Source: Vespula vulgaris (Eukaryota > Arthropoda > Insecta > Hymenoptera > Vespidae). From it: a stretch of 64,000 bases of DNA. The DNA lies in contig NC_066608.1 in the NCBI RefSeq assembly GCF_905475345.1, positions 1,855,501 through 1,919,500 of the forward strand. Direction: 5' to 3'. Positions 46,131 through 59,800 of the stretch are shown piece after piece. The position numbers and the translations under genes were made by a program. Each line of letters starts with the position of its first letter. Within the stretch, counting starts at the first letter, position 1. The notes beneath the pieces were generated by a model. That model worked only from the letters and a program-made list of their open reading frames with translations, had not been told where the DNA came from and made no database searches.

Positions 46131-48648
46131 TACCTCATATACCCTAAAAATATTCTCCAAAAGTTCCTCCAAATCGAACGATGATAACGTACCAACTCAA
46201 TCGTCGAAGACCTCTAGAAAAATCTCTTCTTGTTAACCAACGCAAAAGATATGGAATATTCTATAGAATAAAAATCTTCAGTTATGTTGTCTCCTTTGCC
46301 CTTTGTATCTTTTATCTATCTCTCGTTCTATCTTTCTCTTTCTTTCTTTTTTTTTTTTTCTAATTTAAATTGTCGGATAAATATCTTCTTGAAGATATCT
46401 TTCTTTTTTTTTTCTTTTTTTTTTTTTTGAAAGACACACGATATTAAATAGGATTTGCGGATTCGTTAACGTACCTACTCCAGAATAAAGGTTATTATTT
46501 TCGAGAAATAAAAGATAATTGGAGTACACAATGCTCGATGGAAGCATCTCCTTTGGTCTTTGCAAAACGAAAAACGTGTGGTCGATTAGATGACACGGTA
46601 GATATACATAACGTTTGACGGTACCCATACAATTAAAATAGTAGAATCCGTTTGACTATGTAATCTTTCTTAATTGAGAGAATTTGCATGACACGAAGCT
46701 ACTCGAAAAGTAGTATAATGCTTTTATCGTTCTGTCTCTTTAATAATTATAGATACGTACATACATATTTCTAAAAGGAACTCTATCGTACAACGCAATA
46801 GTCTTTACATATATACATGTGTGTGTATGTGTGTGTGTATATATAGTTTTATATATCTACTATATATCTAAAAGACTTTTCACAAAGAAGATCCAATTAG
46901 CGATGAGAAGAAAGTCAAAGAAGACAGAAGAGATACAAAAAGAAAGAAAGAAAAAGACAGAGAGACAAAGAAAGAGAGAGAGAGAAAGAGAATATCGCAA
47001 ACCCTTGTCAATTCATTATAATAGTTTCGATCCGTTGATTGGCTTATTAGACGAAATACGATGCGGCCATTATGGAGCTCATCGAATGGAAATGCCATTA
47101 TCTTTGATCGAGTTATTTCCTTTTCTCGGCTAGGTAATGACATGCTCTGCTAAATTAATACCTCCAAGGAGACTTCCTAATGATTTTAATGTCAGTTAAA
47201 CGAGCCATCGACTCTCTAAAAGGCTTTTGTCAATTTTCTTCGGACATTGCTTATGTAACTCACGCAGAGTATATGTATGCATCTATTATCACGTGAAAGT
47301 GAATCAATTATTCTAATTTAGTACAATATTCGCCTCATGAATACACATTAATCATAATCTATCTAAAAGAAAATATATATATATATATGTGTGTGTGTGT
47401 GTATAAATATGTATGTATGTATGTATGTATGTATAGGTATATCTTTTTTACTTTCTGATTCTAATTTTAGCTATGCTATTAGATAAATCTTTTAATTAAT
47501 TAGTAATCAAAAGCTCTCTCTTTCGATTAATTCATTCATTTGCTCGTTCATTTATTTTGGTTCTTACAATGAAAATTAATTTTCAGATTGGAATTGATTA
47601 TCGATAAAAAGGATCAAGCGATCCCGATCAAATTATCCGAAAGATTTTCGTAAATTGATTTTAATAAAACGAAGTTAGAAATCTTAGCATAGTTTTCCTA
47701 GAATTATAGATTTTACTCGAACGAAATTTCTCAATAATCAACATGTACTATAGATAAGTGTAATTGTGTTCTTTCATCGAGAAATCTCGTTTGATTTCTT
47801 TCGAAAGATATTTCATTTCTATCAGACTCAGTATAGAAAAGTAGACCAAACTCTATCAGTCCAAAATGAGAAAACGATGTTTCTCGTCTATTAAATACTA
47901 TGAGTTTGCTTCTATGATCCACTCGAATTACAACTTCGCCAATGACTTTCTCGATTGAATGATATTCCATTTAAAACTACTCCGAGAAATATACCGATGA
48001 TTACAACAAAAGTGATCTAACTCATAAATTTGTTTCATTCTATATTATTATAACATAAATTGACGTAACGTAAAACGATAATGATAAATACAATTTCTTC
48101 GAAATTTATTACTTTAACAATGACTCTACGATATAAGATTAAAAAAAAAAAAAGAAAAAAGTAAATAAAATTTTAAAACTCGACCAACTTTTACATGATC
48201 GTTCTTGAATCGGAAAAAAATAAATAAATAAATAAACAAATAAAAAATAAAAAGAGAAAAATAAAAAATATGTAATAAACATAAAACAGGGTCACAATTT
48301 TTTCTCACTGCTTTTTTTTTTTCTTTCCTTTTCATCATTTCGAATGAAAGAATCAAGAAAGATAATTTTCAAAAGCTGAATCCTGGACACGTCTGTAGCA
48401 TAATCGCTCTTATAACACCTGGTGCGCACAAACAATGTTCCAACTATTAACGTTGATCAATTTAGAAAAAGAACAAAAAAAATTATAAAATGGAGAAGTT
48501 GGAGGAGGTGGATTCGAGAGAGAAACTACATATGACAACTGCCGCTTCTCTCCGCTGAGTTAAAGCGATGATACGGAACAAACAGATTCTTCATCGATGT
48601 GTGTATCCATGTGTGGACATAGAATATCCTGGCATCGCTAGACTGCCA

Positions 48649-48684
48649 TATAAAAGCTTGGAAAACACGTTGGAAAGTCGCAGT
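48649..48684 (+). promoter_or_regulatory. Core promoter of the RR-2 cuticular gene (TATA box plus initiator-like site)
   Basis: TATAAAAG at 48649-48656 is followed by GCAGTTCTC with its A at 48682, 33 bases from the TATA start. The leader to the ATG at 48711 would be about 29 bases. The arrangement matches the promoter at 37276. I found no obvious ecdysone receptor site within the preceding 200 bases. Confidence 0.7.
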
Positions 48685-48710
48685 TCTCACCTGACCGTCT
48701 TAATATCGAA

Positions 48711-50067
48711 ATGGAAGTGATGACTTTCAAGGTAGAGTCTCGAAAAATGGGTTTGAATCGATATGGTAGGAATCAGAAAACTTTTTTATTTTCGTTCGAG
48801 ATCAATAGAAAGAAGGGTGAGGGAAAAAACGAGAAAAATATTTTTAAAAGAAATTTACAAATAAACATTCTATTTATAGATATTTATCAACGATTGTTTC
48901 GTCCAAAAAAAGAGATAACGCAAAAGAAAAATAATATCAACGAGAGTGGAATTAGAATCTTTTTTTTTGTTTGTTTTTTAGAATAACGTATGATAATAAC
49001 AATATTTTAGAAGTTTTCTTACGTCTCAGGTGATAGTAATTCTCGTCATAGCGATGATTCATCGATCGAAAGCAGTCGTGATCCCTGTCGACGAAGACGA
49101 AGCTGAGACTCATAACGAACCACAAGTTTCCTTCGCGAGTTCTTACATACATTTTCACGGACCAGTCGAAGGTCCGGAATACGAAGTGAAAGTACCGTAC
49201 GTTGTTCTCAAGAATCAGCACAATCACTTTTCTCACGGTCAAGATCGTCATCTTCAAGATCATGAATACGCTCTCGACTATATCGCGAATCCCAAGTACC
49301 AGTTCGCTTATGGTGTCGAGGATCATCATACTGGTGATTTTCATGGACAAAAGGAATCAAGAAATGGTAAATTAAATGATAATTATAATATCAATGATAC
49401 ACGTCGAGTTTTTGTAATATGAGAATTTTATCTCACATTGTTGAGTCTAAAATCGTACAATTAATTTTTTAGTTAAAATTCTATTTGTCAGAACATATGT
49501 ATATCTTTTTTTTCAATTCGTTTTACTACAAAATTGTTCGTTTACTTTTAATAATTACGAGTAAAAAATATATTTTTTTTTTACCTGTTATTCGATAACG
49601 AATATCGTTTCTGAATAATTGCTGAGTTTTGTGTATTCCAATTGAAAAAAATTAATTTAATTCGAGTAACAATATCTTCCAAAACAATACGAAAATTAAA
49701 TGGCGAATGTAATGGAGTTGCAGCAGATTTGTGGAAAACAAAATTAAATTTATTTGGTTTAATTTGATTTGATTTGATTTGATTTAACTTCACAGGTCAT
49801 AGTGTATCTGGCGAGTACAGTGTAAAGGAACCCGGAGGTGCCCTAAGGGTTGTTAGTTATCACGCTGACAAGGACGGATTCCACGCTGTAGTTCATACTT
49901 CCGGTAAGAACGATCACGCTTCAACCAGTCTCTATTCTCAGCAAGATCACGTCCAACTTCAAATTCAAGATCACGATCACGAACAAGATCAAGGGCTTGA
50001 TACTCACGAAGAAAATCATTCGCTTCGTAACTACGAGACTTCATACTCGGTTAGCGAAATTTATTAA
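48711..50067 (+). CDS. RR-2-type secreted cuticular protein (CPR family), 3 exons
   Basis: A chitin-binding structural protein of the cuticle, by family. Exons 48711-48731, 49030-49366 and 49796-50067 (stop TAA 50065-50067) join in frame to 209 residues. Residues 1-22 form a signal peptide (MEVMTFK from exon 1, then a hydrophobic run ending RSKA). The start at 48711 is the first ATG after the promoter; ATG 48720 would give MTFK and is also possible. The RR-2 core spans about residues 90-153: N94-P-K-Y-Q-F-A-Y-G102, T-G-D near 107-109, G125-E-Y-S128, L136-R-V-V-S-Y141, then H-A-D-K-D-G-F-H-A-V-V152. The N-terminal mature region and the C-terminal tail (154-209) are rich in His, Asp and Gln, with QDHDHEQDQG-like runs. 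The mature protein has no Cys. All splice sites are GT-AG. It shares promoter style, exon-1 design and intron position with the gene at 37365. Confidence 0.94.
48732..49029 (+). other. Intron 1 of the RR-2 cuticular gene
   Basis: A 298-base phase-0 intron with donor AAG|GTAGAG and acceptor ttacgtctcag. It splits the signal peptide after MTFK. A second AG at 49010 (aatattttag) was rejected because reading from it inserts no usable signal peptide. Confidence 0.8.
49367..49795 (+). other. Intron 2 of the RR-2 cuticular gene
   Basis: A 429-base phase-1 intron with donor AAATG|GTAAAT and acceptor taacttcacag, interrupting the RR domain after ESRN. Just before the acceptor is a run of GATTT units (about 49763-49785) that supplies the T-rich tract. 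The rest is plain AT-rich sequence. Confidence 0.9.
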
Positions 50068-50499
50068 CGTTTTCCTTCAATCGATTCAAGATATCTACAT
50101 AATCTTTCGCAAAAATTATTTCTACGACTTTCCATTACCAAAGTTACTTTCACCGTCTAAAGACATCAAACGACTGTACGAACACGTTAATGTAAATATA
50201 AATTATTTTTCTACTCTGACCGACCTTTACAATTCATTGATGTAAAGGTTATTTACGTTTCTAACGCAAGGAATGTTATTCTATTACTTCTTATATCACG
50301 TCTTTGTTAGTATTATTCTTAAGTAATAAGTATATATATATATATATAAGTATATCATTATAGGCGTACGAGTATATATCGTTTTAACGATATTAAAATA
50401 TTATGAATGAAAAGCACATTTGCGATATTGTATTATAATCATCATTGTGTATAGTCCGAGCTGAAATCACTTGTCGTTATAAAAACTTTTTTCATTGAA

Positions 50500-50505
50500 A
50501 ATAAA
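50500..50505 (+). terminator. Poly(A) signal of the RR-2 cuticular gene
   Basis: AATAAA (gaAATAAAatat) lies about 435 bases after the stop codon, in AT-rich sequence. It is the first standard hexamer I see in the 3' flank. The long 3' UTR is therefore an inference. Confidence 0.5.
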
Positions 50506-53500
50506 ATATATCCTCGATATTATATATTATTCCGCAAAATCGTATCGATAATTTTTCTTTTTCTTTTTCTTTTCTTTTCTTTTTCCCTCCTATACTAGCT
50601 AAAAGCAGCGTCTTGTATAAGTCGAAGAAAGTATTTCTTTGCTCTTTTCTACGCGCTCTCGCGCATCGTCGAAATATGAAAGTTGTTTTCGAGAAAAGGA
50701 AGGCAGGATCTTCCTGACGTTCTTACAACTTCTTCCTCACGGAGAAGCTCAGAAGCTCTTCGTTGAAAATAGTTCGAACGATAGATAGACGCGCAATATA
50801 AAATTCGAGGACGTATCCGCTGCCATTTCTTCGGCCGAAAAATCGTTGCATTCAGATTTTTCTCAGTCGAGAGTTGAAAAAGGATACGTCATTTCAATAT
50901 TTTTATAATCCCGGTAAGATGTTAAAAAGCCGGTATTAATAATAAAAAAAAAAGAGATAGTATAAAAGAACAACAAAAACATTTAATGAAAAAGAGAAGA
51001 GAGACAGAGAGAGAGAGAAACACTCTTGTTAAAATCCCGTAAAAAGTCGAAAAAAAAATTTCTATCGATTTATATGGAGTTTATAAAATAAAAAGGTTAA
51101 CAAAATGAGTAAATACTAACGAGTCAAAATACACACAATACTTACACATCAAAGAGCAGTGATCACACGAAGAGAAGCTGGTTCAGTGAGGTCGTCAACG
51201 AAAGGACGATCGTTAACGAGACGCGTAGGCAGCAGAAAAGAAGAACGTACGTCGTTAAAGCTCCAGCTCCCTTCTCTGATCTATCGAATGCCGGCTGAAA
51301 ACGTAACGTCGTTATCGATAGCGATGGGTGGAATAGCGTGTTCGATCGAAAAAAAAAAAAAGACAGAAAAAGGAAAAAGAAACGTAAAAATAAAAAGAAA
51401 GACAGAAAAAAAAATAGAAAAAGAAGTGGAAAAAAAAGAAGACGACGTTGGTCGTCGTTGTGTAAACGAAAAGATATTTCTCATTTTATAAAAATCCTTT
51501 ATAAATTATCCTATGATGTTATATTACTCGTAGATGCGTATATATTGATTATATATCAATGTATTTTACAGATATATAAATTAAATAAAAATTGTATATA
51601 AATATTTATATACCGACATATATAGATATAAATTTTCATTTTTATAATTATGTTATATAAAAAAATTGAAATAAATTCTATACGAATATATCCTTGAAGG
51701 AAAATATACGAGAGAAAAATTTGTTGGAACGATCGAAAATAGAAATAGCGTTCGTTTATCGATCGTGATAACGAACGTAGACGAGATATTTAGGACGCGT
51801 GCGTCGCGTCGGCCGCATCGCGACTGTAACTCCGCATCAGTAGATACGCCTTGCAGCAATTTCCGGAAAACCCGGAAGCTACTAATTATAGTTCTGATTA
51901 TTCTTCCCACCGTTTCGGAAAAGCTTCGTTGCTCGCTTTCGATGTTCTAATCTTCGATATTTCGTTATCAAACGATTAAATACGATCGATACGAATAAAC
52001 TATACGATTCGTTTATCCGTAATATTTTTCTTCTGTAATAAAGTTCATAGTTAATATGTAATACTTGTCCTTAATAAACGTAAGAGATAAAAGCTTTATT
52101 AGGGTTTGATGGGGTTTAAGAAAATTTGACGATCCTTTCGAGAGTCAGGATATTATACAGGAAATCGATTATAAGGGATTAAACGTTGAAGTTTGTGGTA
52201 AACTAAAGTCAATATAAATTCACTCCAACGTGTCACGAGGAGGCAAAAGTTTCTTCAACGTCGTCTCTAGAGCTGGCCTTGTCGTAAGAAATTTTCTTGG
52301 TTCTACCTCGTACAATTAATACTCGTTTACCTTCCTACAAGAATAATTTATATCCTCTATAAATCCGAGGACCAATAAAGCGCTACACAAGAATTCACTA
52401 GTCCTTAATCTCTGCGAACGAGAAAAGCGACGTTTGTACTGTAATGAAAATTGATATTTATTACCGGAGAAAACGATATGGAAAATTATTTAGGATTAAT
52501 TCGAATTTAAATAATATATTTAAATACAAAAAAATATTCGATCAACAATACGTCGAATATATAATAACTAAGTCCTTTATTGCCTATACGATATTTTAAT
52601 ATATTCATCGGACTTAAAATATTCATATACCATAAACACTGAATTCTGATTTCTGATTGGCGACTTTGATTTGTGAATATTTTTCGAATCGATTGAAAAG
52701 CAAACCATTAAATATCTTGTTAACAAGTTAAATTGATTTACACCATTTTCATAATAAACGTCTCGCATATGTACTCGTACATACATACATCTGTATATGT
52801 ATATATGTATTTTATTCTCGTAGGTATTCTATCTACTGTCGACGACTTATTATTTATACGAATGAAATCATAGAACGTGCAATCATACGTACTAGTGTAA
52901 ATCTAATAACGAAAACGAAGCAATACGAACGTCCAACAAATTTGTTACCTTTTGTATTCTTGTTAATCGAACTCTATAAACAATACATAGATGATTAAGC
53001 TTCCGGATAAAACTAAAAACGAAGCGAAGCCAAACGCACGTTATTATCGCGATATATCGCCGATATACATATACAACGATAATTTCTGTTCCGCATCGAT
53101 GCTCGAGTAGACATAGGTCATATAATTCAGTGACAGAGTTTTGGACCAATCCAATCAGCGAATCTTCGTCGTTGTCATTTAGCGTGTATAACATCGATGA
53201 ATTTCAACTCGCTTGACGAGACGTATACTCGTTTCGACATAACTTCGGGCTAACTATCATAAATTCAGCTTTCTATCTAACAATTTTTATGGAGAAAATA
53301 GAGAAAGAAAAGAACAAAAGTAAAAAAGAGAAAGAAAGAAATAAAATGGAAAAGAAACAAGGAAGCTCGATCTATATGACTTCCGAAAGACGTTCGCATC
53401 TATGAAAGAAGATATATTGAAAAAGCTTTGCAAAGTGGCTAATAAATCATTCGCGCTATGATCCTTGAGATTTTCTTTTCGTTTCGTTAAAAAATTCTTT

Positions 53501-53959
53501 CTTCAATCCTCCGGATGAGGAAATTCTTCTTTTGCCAGGGACGTGAGTCTGAAAGGGAAAATTTTCGTTGCTGTTTTCCTCTAGGAGGAAAAGAAAAAAT
53601 CGAAAAGTATAAAACGAAAAGATTTAGTCCGAAAAATCCATCACCACATATTTTAATTAACAATTAATTTATACAATTGCACGCGCACACACATTTATGT
53701 ATATATATTATTGATAGAATATAGATATATTTAATAGAAAGAAAGTTGAAATGGAGCAAGATTAAACACGTCCTCGTTCTGCTACGATGTAATTACGACT
53801 GATTCTCTCGCGAAACAAAACACAGGACGTTATAACCAAGGACAGACATTGGTATAAACATTTTCTAAGAAAACGAGGAAAAGAAAAAGGTAAAGAAAGA
53901 GCAGGGATACGAGTGTCAAGGACATAAACGAATTGATCGTATTGAAAGCAAAAAAAAAA

Positions 53960-53960
53960 C

Positions 53961-53993
<33 letters not shown>
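53960..53993. repeat. (GA)n microsatellite
   Basis: A GA run with one AAA interruption. Confidence 0.92.
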
Positions 53994-53995
<2 letters not shown>

Positions 53996-55489
53996 AAAAG
54001 AGCGCAAGAAAGAGACGTGTTGGTGGTTCTTACGTAATCGAAGGATTCGTTGTGGAAGACGTTTTCCTTCGTTTTGACAAATAGATAGGTCGAAGGGGGT
54101 TTAAGGTCGAGATAAGCTTGCTTTATAAGCAAGATATATCGATCCATCGGATTACCAGAGTTATCAGCGTTAATCGAGATTGACGTTTAATGCGTCAACG
54201 GGACTGGGACGAGCTTTTTGAACGATGTCCGTAGCGTAATGAATCAGATTGCAAATGGACGACATATTGGAAGTAGGAGCGAATAATCGATCGAACCAAA
54301 ATGGCACCGACCAATGAACAATGAACCGTCCTAAGTCTTTCAATTGGTTGGAAACCGAAATTCACTGCCGAATCTAAACTGTTCGTGGCTCGTGCCACGG
54401 TTGCTCGTTTATTCGACTGTACATACGTGTATGTGTGTGTGTATATATATATATATGTACTCGCGGATTTGCTCGCGCGCATCTACCTCGTTATGTTGTG
54501 CATTACCACGAACGTTAATTCGTTAACTACTAATTTAAGCAAACCTTCCTCAGCAATCGTATTTTCCTATCGTCCTATCCCACTCCCACTCCCACTCCCA
54601 CTCACGATATATACATACATGTTAACTCTCGAGAGACAGCCCTCCAGAGCTCTCGAGAGCGTTCCGCGACATTTTTCACCGCACGATAACGAGCCGATCT
54701 TCGTTTTCGTCGACGAGTTCAAAGTTCAAAGATCACGTTCCAACACGTATACCGAGAGTGCTACAGGTGGATGCTTCATCAAATCCCTTCTAACTCGTTC
54801 TCTCCCTCTTCTTTTCTTGTTTTTTCTTTTTTTTTTTTATTGTTCTCCCTATTTTTTTTCCTCTTGTTTTTTCCCCCTCTTCTTCTGGTTCTTTACATTT
54901 TTTCTTTTCTTATTTTTTTTTTTTTTCTTTAAATTTACTTATTATATTTCTTTTATAACGAGACAAGGGGTAGGGGTAAGAAGAAACTCGTTAGTTCTAG
55001 GGAAAAGTACAACACGGTAACGAGAAACTCAACTGTCGGATTTGATATTTACTTGGAAATATTCAAGAGATGACGATAAAATGTAACGGACAGTAGGACT
55101 ACTTCGATTTTAATAGTCTACTTATTAGTTAGTAAATTAACTCATTAATTCTTCCTCATTCCGTGAAAACTCTTTGAACTTCTTTCTTCTTTCGTAGTAA
55201 ATTATAACGCCGTAGAAAAGGAGACTGTAGGGAAATATTCGTGTAGAAAGAACCGATGGTTACTAAGCTCGCAACTTCTTCCTCGTCGAATTATTTTTCT
55301 TCTTGAAAGTAGTAATCTGTAAAGCTCGTTGAACCGCAATACTTGTGCCGCGTCATGTAAAAAGTCAAAGGAAAAAGACGTGATAAAAGACGATAACTGA
55401 AAAGACGAAGACGAAAACGTAGGACTGGGAAATAAGAGGTGGATGTAAAATAACAATACGAATGTTACACAGGTAAAGGAACGTATTAG

Positions 55490-55516
55490 AAAAAAAAAAA
55501 AAAAAAAAAAAAAAAA
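55490..55516. repeat. Poly(A) tract
   Basis: 27 consecutive A. Confidence 0.9.
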
Positions 55517-55840
55517 GAAATAGATGAACAATACCGAAAACAAAAATCAAACGTAATAGTGAAAAAGGGCCTATGTCTAGAAGGCACCTAGGATCTCTTT
55601 GTGTATCAAACGGAAAATAATTAACGACGAAAGTTTCGCGACCCGGAGCAACGAGGAGTAATGGCGAAGGTGGATTTGCAAGGGTTGAAAAGGGAAGAAG
55701 GGGAAAGGGTAAAGTCAAGAGGCAGGTCGAGAGCTCGCGGAGACTAATTGAAAGTTTTGCATACTGCAAAGAAGGCATTAAGCGCCGATGGGACGAGTCG
55801 AGGGCTCCTTTTTGTTCCTCCTCATGACGAAAGAAAGAGA

Positions 55841-55887
55841 GAAGAAGAAGAAGTAGAAGAAGAAGAAGAAGAAGAAGAAGAAGAAGA
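55841..55887. repeat. (GAA)n trinucleotide tract
   Basis: About 15 AGA/GAA triplets with one AGT interruption. Confidence 0.93.
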
Positions 55888-56700
55888 GAGACAGAGAGAG
55901 ACAGAAAGAGACTAAACGGAAGAAAGAAACAGCCGCTAATCTTCGCGTCTTTGTGAACGATAACCAAATGCTAATTAAGCGTACCGCTTTAAACCACGTG
56001 TAGATGATCAAAGATCGTGCTGCTTCGACCTTCGTACACTAACGCGAAATTCTCGACTGAGAACTAATTAAACTTTTAGCTCCGTTCAGAAGACTCGCGA
56101 ATATTAATTAACGCTTGATAAATGAAAGCGATTATATTTCTATTGATTATAAATATGGCTACATTAAAGAGAATTTCTAACTATGAAATAATTGAAATTC
56201 TCAATCTCTTTAATTAATCTGTACGTTCTCCCTCTCGTGTAAAAAAATACCAATATAGGAGAAAATGAAAAAGGGAAAAAGAAAAAAGAAAGAAAGAAGG
56301 ATGGAGTAAAAGAAGGAGAGTATTAAAAGAGGAAGAAGTAGAACAAGAAGAAGAAGACGAAGAAGAAGAAATAAAAAAAGGAAGAAAAAATAGAAAAAAA
56401 AATAGGAGGAAGAAGAAGAAGAAGACGAAAAAGAAGGGAGAGAAGAGGATAGAAGAGGAGAGGTCATAGAACCAGTTGGACCGACCAATGAAATATGTAA
56501 TTCCGTGTGAACCGCGTAGGTTTCTCGCGCGAGTGAGATGAGGTCGGCATCGAGACGCTCGTGGAATTTATTTATGAAAAATGTATAAATCAGGGCGGAA
56601 GGAGCGAGAGTGCAGGAGTAATAATGCAGCACATAGCCGCGAGCGAGAAGCGGCCGTAGTAGAAGAGAGTGAGAAGGGTGGAATCAAGCGGAAAAGAGAA

Positions 56701-56734
56701 GCTAGAAGGAAAGAGAGAGAGAGGGAGGTAGAGA

Positions 56735-56775
<41 letters not shown>

Positions 56776-56829
56776 TGAAAGAGTGTGAGAGCGAGCGAGC
56801 GAGCAAGAGAGAGAGAGAGAGAGAGAGAT
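56701..56829. repeat. Long imperfect (GA)n tract
   Basis: GA with GGGAGG, GTGAG and GCGA variants. Confidence 0.93.
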
Positions 56830-59800
56830 GGTGAGAAAAGGAGGGTGGGAGGGAAAGAGGGAAGAGAGGAGGGGGCACTGCTAACGGGTACGACCTACAT
56901 TTGGCCTACGGGTCACAGGGTAGTCCGGGCTATTGATTCAGTTCGCTCTTAAACACAGCCTCCATTTCATTTCATTTGACCTCTCTCCCTTCCTCTCAAA
57001 CTCTTCCTCATAGAGGATAGCCCACACCCCAACGAATTTCCTTCTTCGTACCTTCGAAGAACGCACCATCGACGCGATTAGACCAACTTTTCTTTTCTCT
57101 TACTCTTTTTCTCTCTCCCTCTCTCTCTCTCTCTCTCTCGATAAATATATCCCATCCTTTTTTTCTTCCCAACTCAACTTCGAAGCTATTCCGTGTGTGG
57201 TGAAATGGACCGTTCCAATATGAGACGAAAAAAGATAGAGCTTCTGCAAAAGTGTATTTCTTCGATCGTATTAGAACTATTTTTCAAGAGTATTACTTTT
57301 TCGTGAAAGAGAGAAAGAGAGACGGAGGGAAATGTCTCGTTCGTTCTAAACCGATGAAAGTCGCTGAAAACAAGAGTCGACGCCGTTAAGACCCACCCCT
57401 GACTATTACGACGAGTTTATTGCTTTTGTTCGAAGTCGCTGACCGCCTTCGAAGTTTTCTAAAGTTTGCGAATATCGCGACTTTCTTAAACAGTTTCGTC
57501 TCGACGTTAAATAAATTTCTTTTTGGCAAAACCCTTCGGTATTTTATCTTCCCTTATATTGTTTCTTTTTCTTTTTGTTTTGCTCTCTTTCACTTTTCTT
57601 TTTCTTTTTCTCTTCTTCTTCTTCTTCTTCTTTGCTTTGCGCCGAACTCACGAAATCAGAACGCGAATGATTCGGTTAAGTGGAACGAATTTTAATATCG
57701 ACTGTAATATTCAATATAATATGCATAAATATAATTACGATAAATCAGGTAAAAGAAAATCGTCGATCTTGTAATTAGTCGATCTTGTGAATAGTTTTCT
57801 CTAATATAAAGACCAAAGATTTTGTTGACGTTTAAGGAAGTTGTTCGTACAAAGAAAGAATTGAAAAAAGAAAATGAATAAAGAAGAGGTTAAAGGCCAA
57901 ACAAGTGTGTATCTTATTCTCGACGTTTCTCCCGCGGGAAAGAGATGGAGAAATCCAAGAGGGAGCGTGCAAGCAAATGCCTTTGCTAGAAAGTTTTTCC
58001 ATGGATAATCGAAAGCAGTTTCAGGAAGTCCCGCGTAACTCGAGCTACCCCTTTCTCTTTTTATTCTGCTTCCTAGGACGTACATTTTTCAGAAATAATG
58101 TAACGAACACACACGCGCACGCACGCACGCACACACCTACATATTTATACACGTGTGTAAACGTATGAGTATTCTTACGTTTACACGGCACGTACGACTT
58201 CCCACACCGCACTCGCACTTGTCACAGTGACTGACATCTTGGAAGGCGTTCAGAGAAATATGAAAAGAAACTTTATAGTAAGTAGTCGTGAGAGTCGAAA
58301 GTGGGCAAAGGAGGGAGAAAGGGAGAGAGGAGAAGGGAAAAGAAAAACAAATTACGAGGAAAGGATTACGTTAAAATTGTATTAACTGTAAATTTTTACT
58401 AATTTACGATAAACCGAGAAAGAGACGAAAGTAAAGTTTCGTAGGACTTAGAGTCCATTATCCCCTTTCCTTTTTAAACGGTTCGTTTCTCTCGGACGTG
58501 TAACGAGAAACGAGTAAATTTTAGCACTCGCCAGGAAATTGGAAATTTTTCGAAACGGAAACTCGCTTAGGTACTAGTCGATTAAATAGTGTTACGAGAG
58601 AGAAATTGTACAAGGTTAGTAGGTACCACGGTTCTCGTTAAAACGTAGCGACCACATCGGAGAATTATAACAAGATCGTCGCGTTGGTTTGATACGGGAA
58701 TGAAGCGAGTGTACTTTCCGAAGCAATTAGTAACAAAGTTAACTAATTGCGAAAGCTGTAGGTATTATTTCAAATAGTGCCTTGGTATGAGTGACTACTC
58801 GTTATATAAACGTACTTATTTATAATATAGATTAATTATTTTGTGTCATACGCACCGGTACACTCGGTAGACATGGTTTAATTAGAAATTCTGTAATTGT
58901 CATCGAGATTCGTCGGACCGTAGACGAAACGAATCGTTGGATGGACGTTGGAGCTTCAGCGAGTTACTACTAGTGATAGATTAATATGAAAATTTTCCTG
59001 TACGAAGAGAAGATAATCTTCTCAAGTTATAACCACGTAAATCTACCTACATACCCGTGTACGTCTGTCCGTATATACGTGTAAGAAAAGAAAAGAAAAA
59101 GAAGATGGACAGAGTCAGCGTTTCGCTTTGGCTTTTCTATCCGAGCTTATTGCTTTGAATTTTCCGCTTCTTGGAGCTAGTTTGGTCCAAGTACCGGTAC
59201 TGGGAAATTGGCAGTGTTCACCGTACCATGACACCCAGGACGCCACTTTTAAGAATAAGAAAGACAGAGGATAAATAGATAGATGGATAAGTTTAAATAT
59301 AGATATATAGTTATGGATAAATACATCGAGAAAATAAAAGGAGAAATAAACGTATCTCGAAACGGATGACCTTCTTGCAAAGATCTCGAGTTCTCCTGTT
59401 CAAGAAGGAGTGAGAATTTACGTCGAGATAGAGTCTCCTAGATAACGAGCGAGTTTGCTCGAGCGATTGGCGAACCATCGTTTTATCTACTTGGAAAATA
59501 ATTACGATTCTCGATAACGGCCGATAAGACTTCCACTTCGATATCGTAAGAAGGCTCGAAGAATTAACGACTTTCTCCTCTTAATTAGTACGTCGTCGTT
59601 GAATTAATTGTAAGAACTTAAGCATTGTTGGAAGTAAAGAAGAGGAAATCAACGACAACGACAATAAACAAGTAAAAAAGAAAAAGACGAAGAAAAAAGG
59701 AAAACAAAAAAGAACAAAAACCTATATCGGATCGTAAAAAATGGAAATGTTCTGTCTTGGAAAGGGGAAATAACGAACGAGAGGGGGGAAAGCGAGGCAG

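Larger units (their letters stand above)
43270..48640. other. Non-coding spacer between the two cuticular genes, repeat-rich
   Basis: It contains CAT/TCA trinucleotide tracts, CAGAGA/CAGA tracts, TTTTC pentanucleotides, compound AC-AT-AG and TC-TA microsatellites, and GT/TGTA tracts near 47372-47436. A less AT-rich patch lies at 45790-45960. No RR-type exon or other protein was found on either strand. Confidence 0.6.
50510..56700. other. AT-rich non-coding stretch downstream of the RR-2 gene, no gene supported
   Basis: It holds GA 53960-53993, a CCCACT hexanucleotide run 54580-54604, T-rich 54800-54950, poly(A) 55490-55516 and AAG/GAA tracts at 55841-55887 and 56340-56445. Frames reading through these tracts encode only Lys/Glu/Arg or Leu/Phe/Ser and are artefacts. 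Confidence 0.6.
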
